Shown in pieces: positions 53,967 through 58,200 of a stretch of 58,200 nt of DNA. The stretch is taken from positions 1 to 58,200 of the forward strand of contig NZ_MINO01000022.1 in the NCBI RefSeq assembly GCF_001757355.1, written 5' to 3'. The number at the start of each line of letters is the position of its first letter. Positions within the stretch are counted from its first letter, which is position 1. The notes beneath the pieces were generated by a model. It made no database searches and was not told the origin of the DNA. It saw only the letters and a program-made list of their open reading frames with translations. A program made the position numbers and the translations under genes. Source of the stretch: Sphingobium phenoxybenzoativorans. GTDB taxonomy: Bacteria; Pseudomonadota; Alphaproteobacteria; Sphingomonadales; Sphingomonadaceae.

Positions 53967-54286
53967 GACGATACTCCGTAGACAGCGCGGCATCCTCGTC
54001 CTCCATGCTTTCGCGGGCAAGGCGCAATTGATCATCGACAGAAGGAAAGAAAGAACATATAAGGAACATCATCCATATCGGAGAAGATATTCCCCACCGC
54101 CATTCTGGATGGATTTGGGAAGGTTAGAACCGTTACGGACAGGAACAGACCGCATTTCACGCACCCTTTCGGGGTCCGGGGCGGTGCTGTTCCTCCATTA
54201 TGGAGGAGGCGGCTTGCGACGCCGGGCCGCGTTCCTTCCATAATAGATCGAAAGCGGATGGCGGATCTGGATCGGGGGGTACGGGC
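53967..54286. other. 320-bp intergenic region between divergent DUF885 and MarR-like genes
   Basis: No gene is supported here. It likely holds the promoters of both flanking genes. An AT-rich stretch lies near 54050-54095, and a perfect palindrome at 54191-54207. A related half-site TCCTTCCATAA lies near 54234-54244. Confidence 0.5.
54191..54207 (+). promoter_or_regulatory. Palindromic candidate operator for the MarR-like gene
   Basis: Arms TCCTCCAT (54191-54198) and ATGGAGGA (54200-54207) surround one base. MarR proteins bind short palindromes near their own promoters, and this one lies 80 bp before the gene. Binding is inferred. Confidence 0.45.
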
Positions 54287-55294
54287 ATGAAGGGCGATGA
54301 GATATTGCTGCCGGCGGATCATCCCGCCGCCCGGTTCATCACGCAGGATATTGCGCTGTGCGCCGACGACCGGCCCACCCTTTTGATGATCGCCGAACCC
54401 GATGCATGGGGATGCCTGGAAGCGGCCGCAACGGCGGTCGGCGCGCGCCTGCTGGGGTCGGTCTGTCTGGAGGAGGCGGCGATCCGGCTCGACCGCATCG
54501 CGCATGTCGACATGATCGTCCTGTGCTGCGCGCGGCCTCATGCGGCCTTGCCGGGCCTGCTGACAAGGCTGGATGCGATGGCGGCGGCGAACGACGCCGC
54601 GCTGGTGATGGTGACCAGCATGGATTGCCTGGACATCGCCTATGCCCATCATCGGGCGCCTGCGACCCAATGGCTGTGCGATCCGCGCGACACGGAACTG
54701 GCCGCCGCGATCACGCTGGGGCTGAGGATGCGCGAGCGCGACCCCCTGTTGCGCGACATCGGGCGTGAGGGCGATTCCGCGCGGATCGACCGGCTGAGCG
54801 AGGAGGTCGGCCGCATCGCCCGCGCGCTGGATGTCCTTACCGAACGCAGCGAGGCGGCGCAGCGCCCGGAGGGAAGCTGGCTGGCCGAACGGCAGGGCGG
54901 CTATGTCGCCCAGCCCGCCGCCGCATCGCTGGCGCCGGTGGGCGACGAGCTGACCGCGGGTCATATCCGCGCTCTGTTGCGCACGCGGCGATTGCGCGAC
55001 CATTTCCTGCCGCCGGACATGTTCGCCGACCCCGCCTGGGACATGCTTCTGGACCTGATGGCGGCGCGCCTTTCGGGGGAGCAGGTGTCCGTGTCCAGCC
55101 TGTGCATCGCCGCCGCCGTCCCGCCGACGACGGCGCTGCGATGGATACGCCAGCTTACCGACCGGGGGATTTTCGTGCGGCAGGCCGACCCGGCGGACGG
55201 ACGCCGGGTGTTCATCGCCCTGTCCGATGACGCCGCCGCGGCGATCACCCAATGGTATGTGGCGCGGCGGCGGATACTGCGTGACGAACTGTAA
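54287..55294 (+). CDS. MarR-like winged-helix regulator with N-terminal Rossmann-like domain
   Basis: A 335-residue protein. The C-terminal part has a winged helix (SVSSLCIAAAVPPTTALRWIRQL, then GIFVRQADPADGRRVFIAL). Residues 1-150 look like a receiver-type alpha/beta domain (TLLMIAEPDAWGC, HVDMIVLCCARP, ALVMVTSMD) without a clear phosphoacceptor set. A charged helical linker (about 165-190) joins them. The ATG at 54287 follows a GGGGGG run. It may sense an unknown signal and control itself through the upstream palindrome. Confidence 0.75.
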   Translation: MKGDEILLPADHPAARFITQDIALCADDRPTLLMIAEPDAWGCLEAAATAVGARLLGSVCLEEAAIRLDRIAHVDMIVLCCARPHAALPGLLTRLDAMAAANDAALVMVTSMDCLDIAYAHHRAPATQWLCDPRDTELAAAITLGLRMRERDPLLRDIGREGDSARIDRLSEEVGRIARALDVLTERSEAAQRPEGSWLAERQGGYVAQPAAASLAPVGDELTAGHIRALLRTRRLRDHFLPPDMFADPAWDMLLDLMAARLSGEQVSVSSLCIAAAVPPTTALRWIRQLTDRGIFVRQADPADGRRVFIALSDDAAAAITQWYVARRRILRDEL

Positions 55295-55352
55295 CCGCGC
55301 GCACTCCGCGCTTGACCCTGCGGCGCTTTGCCCTAGATAGCCAGAGCCCTGG

Positions 55353-55428
55353 GGGCGATTAGCTCAGTTGGTAGAGCGTCTCGTTTACACCGAGAATGTC
55401 GGCGGTTCGAGCCCGTCATCGCCCACCA
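55353..55428 (+). tRNA. tRNA-Val (anticodon TAC)
   Basis: A complete 76-base cloverleaf with encoded CCA. The acceptor pairs are GGGCGAT/ATCGCCC, the anticodon arm is TCTCG-TTTACAC-CGAGA with anticodon TAC, and the T arm is GGCGG-TTCGAGC-CCGTC. It lies between the MarR-like gene and glmS and shows no inserted element. Confidence 0.97.
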
Positions 55429-55446
55429 TTCCCCTATATCGATGGC

Positions 55447-57270
55447 CTATTCCACCGTCACCGACTTGGCGAGGTTGCGGGGCTGGTCGACGTCCGTGCC
55501 CTTCGCCACGGCGACATGATAGGCGAGGAGCTGCACCGGCACCGCATAGACGAGCGGCGCGATCAGCGGGTGGACCTTTGGCATGGTGATGGTGGCAAGG
55601 CAACCGTCGCCCGCCGCCGCGATCCCGTCATAGTCGGAGATCAGCACCACCTTGCCGCCGCGCGCCTGCACCTCCTGCATGTTCGACACGGTCTTTTCGA
55701 ACAGCGGACCTGACGGTGCGATGACGATCACCGGCACGGCATCGTCGATCAGCGCAATGGGGCCATGCTTCATCTCGCCGGCGGCATAGCCCTCGGCATG
55801 GATATAGCTGATCTCCTTGAGCTTCAGCGCGCCCTCCAGCGCCAACGGATAATCGGGACCACGGCCGAGATACAGCACGTCGCGCGCTCCGGCGATGACG
55901 CCCGCCATGCTCTCGATCGCCTCGTCATAGGCAAGCGCGGCGTTGAGGGCGGCGGGGGCTTCGGCCAGATGGCGCACAACCTTCTTTTCCTCTTCCGGGC
56001 TGAGCCTTCCTTTGGCCCGCGCCAGGTTCGCGGCGAGCGCGGCAAGCACGGCCAACTGACAGGTGAAGGCCTTGGTCGAGGCGACGCCGATTTCCGGACC
56101 GGCATGGGTGGGCAGCAGCAGGTCCGCCTCCCGCGCCATCGTGCTGGTGGGGACGTTGACGACCACGGCGATCTTCTGCCCCTCCGCCCGCGCATGGCGG
56201 AGTGCGGCGAGCGTATCGGCGGTCTCACCCGACTGACTGATGAACAGCGCCAGCCCGCCCGGCTCCAGCACCGGCTCGCGATAGCGAAACTCGCTCGCCA
56301 CATCGATGTCGACGGGGATGCGGGCGAACTGTTCGAACCAGTATTTCGCGACCATGCCCGCATAGAAGCTGGTGCCGCAGGCGACGATCGTCACCCGGCG
56401 GATCGCCGACAGGTCGAAGTCCGGGATCGGCAGCGACACCTGATCGTCGATCCGGCGCATATAGGAACGCAGCGTCTGCGCCACGACCACCGGCTGCTCG
56501 TAAATCTCCTTGAGCATATAGTGGCGGTGATTGCCCTTGGAGATGAGTTCGCCGGTCACGCCGGAAATGGTGACGGGACGCTCGACGGGATTATTGTCCT
56601 TGTCGAAAATCTCCGACCCTTCGCGGGTGATGACGACCCAGTCGCCTTCCTCAAGATAGGCGATACGCTGGGTCAGCGGGGCGAGCGCCAGCGCGTCGGA
56701 CCCCAGATAGGTCTCACCGTCGCCATAACCGACGACCAGCGGCGAACCGAGACGCGCGCCGATCAGCAGATCGGGATGACTGCGGAACAGGATGGCGAGC
56801 GCGAAAGCGCCATGCAGACGCGGCAGCACCTGCGCAACCGCTTCCTTGGGCGACGCGCCCTGCTCCACCAGTTCGCTCACCAGATGCGCGACGACCTCCG
56901 TATCCGTCTCGCTGGCGAAGGTGCGGCCGCGGCCGATCAGCTCGTCCCGCAGCGGCTTGAAATTCTCGATGATGCCGTTGTGAACCAGCGCCACTTCATT
57001 GGTCGCATGCGGGTGAGCGTTGCTGGTGGTCGGCGCGCCGTGGGTGGCCCAGCGTGTATGGGCGATGCCGATGTCGCCGGGCAGAGGATCACCCTCCAGC
57101 ACCTTGACTAGATTGGCGAGCTTGCCCTCCGCACGGCGGCGCTCGATCGCGCCTTCGAACACGGTCGCGACGCCCGCGCTGTCATAACCGCGATATTCGA
57201 GCCGCTTCAGGCCATCGACCAGACGGTCGGCGACGGGGGAATTGCCAACGATTCCGATAATACCGCACAT
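55447..57270 (-). CDS. glmS: Glucosamine-fructose-6-phosphate aminotransferase (isomerizing)
   Basis: A 607-residue enzyme. The Ntn glutaminase domain begins MCGIIGIVG with Cys2 as nucleophile, and LKRLEYRGYDSAGV follows. Two SIS sugar-isomerase domains are visible, with CGTSFYAGMVAKYWFE and SQSGETADTLAALRHA, and the C-terminus ends DQPRNLAKSVTVE. It makes glucosamine-6-phosphate from fructose-6-phosphate and glutamine for peptidoglycan and lipid A. Length and motifs are standard. The 3' end lies 18 bp from the tRNA-Val gene. Confidence 0.97.
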   Translation of the reverse strand: MCGIIGIVGNSPVADRLVDGLKRLEYRGYDSAGVATVFEGAIERRRAEGKLANLVKVLEGDPLPGDIGIAHTRWATHGAPTTSNAHPHATNEVALVHNGIIENFKPLRDELIGRGRTFASETDTEVVAHLVSELVEQGASPKEAVAQVLPRLHGAFALAILFRSHPDLLIGARLGSPLVVGYGDGETYLGSDALALAPLTQRIAYLEEGDWVVITREGSEIFDKDNNPVERPVTISGVTGELISKGNHRHYMLKEIYEQPVVVAQTLRSYMRRIDDQVSLPIPDFDLSAIRRVTIVACGTSFYAGMVAKYWFEQFARIPVDIDVASEFRYREPVLEPGGLALFISQSGETADTLAALRHARAEGQKIAVVVNVPTSTMAREADLLLPTHAGPEIGVASTKAFTCQLAVLAALAANLARAKGRLSPEEEKKVVRHLAEAPAALNAALAYDEAIESMAGVIAGARDVLYLGRGPDYPLALEGALKLKEISYIHAEGYAAGEMKHGPIALIDDAVPVIVIAPSGPLFEKTVSNMQEVQARGGKVVLISDYDGIAAAGDGCLATITMPKVHPLIAPLVYAVPVQLLAYHVAVAKGTDVDQPRNLAKSVTVE

Positions 57271-57382
57271 GGAAGGGAGCGCCTCGCAAAGTTGGGGGCA
57301 GGGATTTGGATGCCTCTATCTCCGCGCATATGCACGAAGGCTTAATCGACGGCCAGCCCCCCGCCCGTTCCTGACCTTTTTG

Positions 57383-58200
57383 TCATGCCGCCTTCATGGA
57401 CAGTGCGAGGATGGCGTCGATATCGGCATGGGTTTCCAGCGTGGCGGCGATCTCGTCCAGCGCGGCATCGACGGAAGCGCGATAGTCGGTTCCGGTGGAC
57501 GCGACGCCGATGCGGGAGAGCCAGGCGCGCCGCTGCGCCGAATGCGCAAACAGGCCGTGGATATAGGTGCCAGCGACCCGGCCATCGGCGGAAATCGCGC
57601 CATCCTCCTGCCCGCCGGAGAAGCGGGCGACGGGGCTAGCGGCGTCCGGGCCGGTGGTGAGGCCCATATGCATTTCATAGCCCTCAAACGGTTCGCCAAG
57701 CGCCTCGCCAGTTACCCGTTCCAGCGTCTTGGTGCCGCTGAGGCGGGTTTCGACGTCGAGCAGGCCCAGCCCCTCGACAGTTCCGGCCGGTCCTTCGATG
57801 CCTTCGGGATCGGCAATGGTCCGGCCGAGCATCTGATAGCCGCCGCACAGGCCAAGCACATGCCCGCCGCGCCGGTGATGCGCGCAAATGTCGATGTCCC
57901 AGCCCTCAACGCGCAGATACTGCATATCGGCGATCGTCGCCTTTGACCCCGCCAATATGATCAGCGCCGCGTCCGCCGGGATCGGGCGGCCGGGCGGGAC
58001 CATGACCAGTTCCACGCCCGGCTCCAGCTTCAGCGGGTCGAGATCGTCGAAATTGGAGATGCGCGGCGTGATCGGGCAGGCGATGACCACCCTTCCCTGC
58101 CCCGAGGCGGCAGGCCGTTCCAGCACGACGCCATCCTCGCTCGGCAGGCGCGCCGCGCCGGGCAGCCAGGGGATGACGCCAAGACCCGGCCAGCCGGACC
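57383..58200 (-). CDS. cobQ: Cobyric acid synthase CobQ, 3' part (5' end beyond window)
   Basis: The open frame runs off the right edge; about 271 C-terminal residues are visible. PRISNFDDLDPLKLEPGVEL, GSKATIADMQYLR, and the class I amidotransferase motif GLCGGYQMLGR with its catalytic Cys match CobQ, as does GTYIHGLFA with the catalytic His. The enzyme amidates adenosylcobyrinic acid a,c-diamide. The frame is already open and CobQ-like at 58200 (IPWLPGAARLPSEDG), so the GTG near 58126 is internal and is not the start. Confidence 0.93.
   Translation of the reverse strand, partial: SGWPGLGVIPWLPGAARLPSEDGVVLERPAASGQGRVVIACPITPRISNFDDLDPLKLEPGVELVMVPPGRPIPADAALIILAGSKATIADMQYLRVEGWDIDICAHHRRGGHVLGLCGGYQMLGRTIADPEGIEGPAGTVEGLGLLDVETRLSGTKTLERVTGEALGEPFEGYEMHMGLTTGPDAASPVARFSGGQEDGAISADGRVAGTYIHGLFAHSAQRRAWLSRIGVASTGTDYRASVDAALDEIAATLETHADIDAILALSMKAA

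Noticed and set aside
1..58200. CRISPR array or insertion-sequence transposase
   Set aside because: I saw no regularly spaced direct repeats with unique spacers and no transposase motifs; the repeats present are operators, leaders or REP-like hairpins.

Overview
The window looks like a GC-rich alphaproteobacterial chromosome, most likely a sphingomonad (Sphingobium/Sphingomonas type). This is inferred from the high GC, the alphaproteobacterial LexA box form (GTTC-N7-GTTC), the TamA/TamB pair, the leucine-degradation operon and dispersed hairpin repeats of a kind I associate with this family. No single marker fixes the genus.

The left 31.8 kb is the right-hand part of an integrated mobile element (ICE or genomic island). 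Its right boundary is a 46-bp copy of the 3' half of tRNA-Arg(CCG) at 31831-31876, next to a tyrosine integrase (30290-31651, minus). The intact tRNA and the other end lie left of the window. At the far left is an element backbone on the minus strand: ArdC antirestriction protein, a large ParB-like protein, small accessory proteins and a methyltransferase/Strawberry-notch helicase cut by the window edge. Three of these genes share a repeated, apparently structured leader. A GAF-GGDEF-EAL protein follows.

The rest of the island is mostly defence and DNA metabolism. (i) A three-gene operon of DUF6361 protein, two-HKD phospholipase-D-like protein and SF2 helicase (9.6-15.5 kb) resembles the Azaca-type antiphage systems as I remember them. 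(ii) An SOS mutagenesis cassette imuA-imuB-dnaE2 (20.95-15.5 kb, minus) has a perfect LexA box. (iii) Divergent from it is a compact eight-gene plus-strand operon (21.1-29.6 kb): ribbon-helix-helix protein, C5-cytosine methyltransferase, Eco29kI-like GIY-YIG restriction enzyme, Vsr nickase, MORC-like GHKL ATPase with a Cys4 insertion, Mrr-nuclease/SF2 helicase fusion, an unrecognised 175-residue protein, and a PIN-like nuclease. Its leader carries three CCGCGG hexamers, the known Eco29kI target, at exact 10-bp intervals. (iv) An orphan AbiEi-type antitoxin has a perfect palindromic operator. The eight-gene composite restriction/MORC/helicase/PIN operon is the best candidate for an incompletely described system.

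Right of 31.9 kb is ordinary chromosome: DUF1993 protein, cobO, a soluble chemotaxis-like sensor, a YihY/BrkB membrane protein, a leucine/isovalerate operon on the minus strand (isovaleryl-CoA dehydrogenase, methylcrotonyl-CoA carboxylase beta, an NTF2-like protein, carboxylase alpha, MaoC hydratase) with a divergent LysR regulator, an M28 peptidase, a membrane GGDEF cyclase, tamA-tamB, a small zinc-ribbon protein between two dispersed repeats, a DUF885 peptidase-like protein, a MarR-like regulator, tRNA-Val(TAC), glmS and the 3' part of cobQ.
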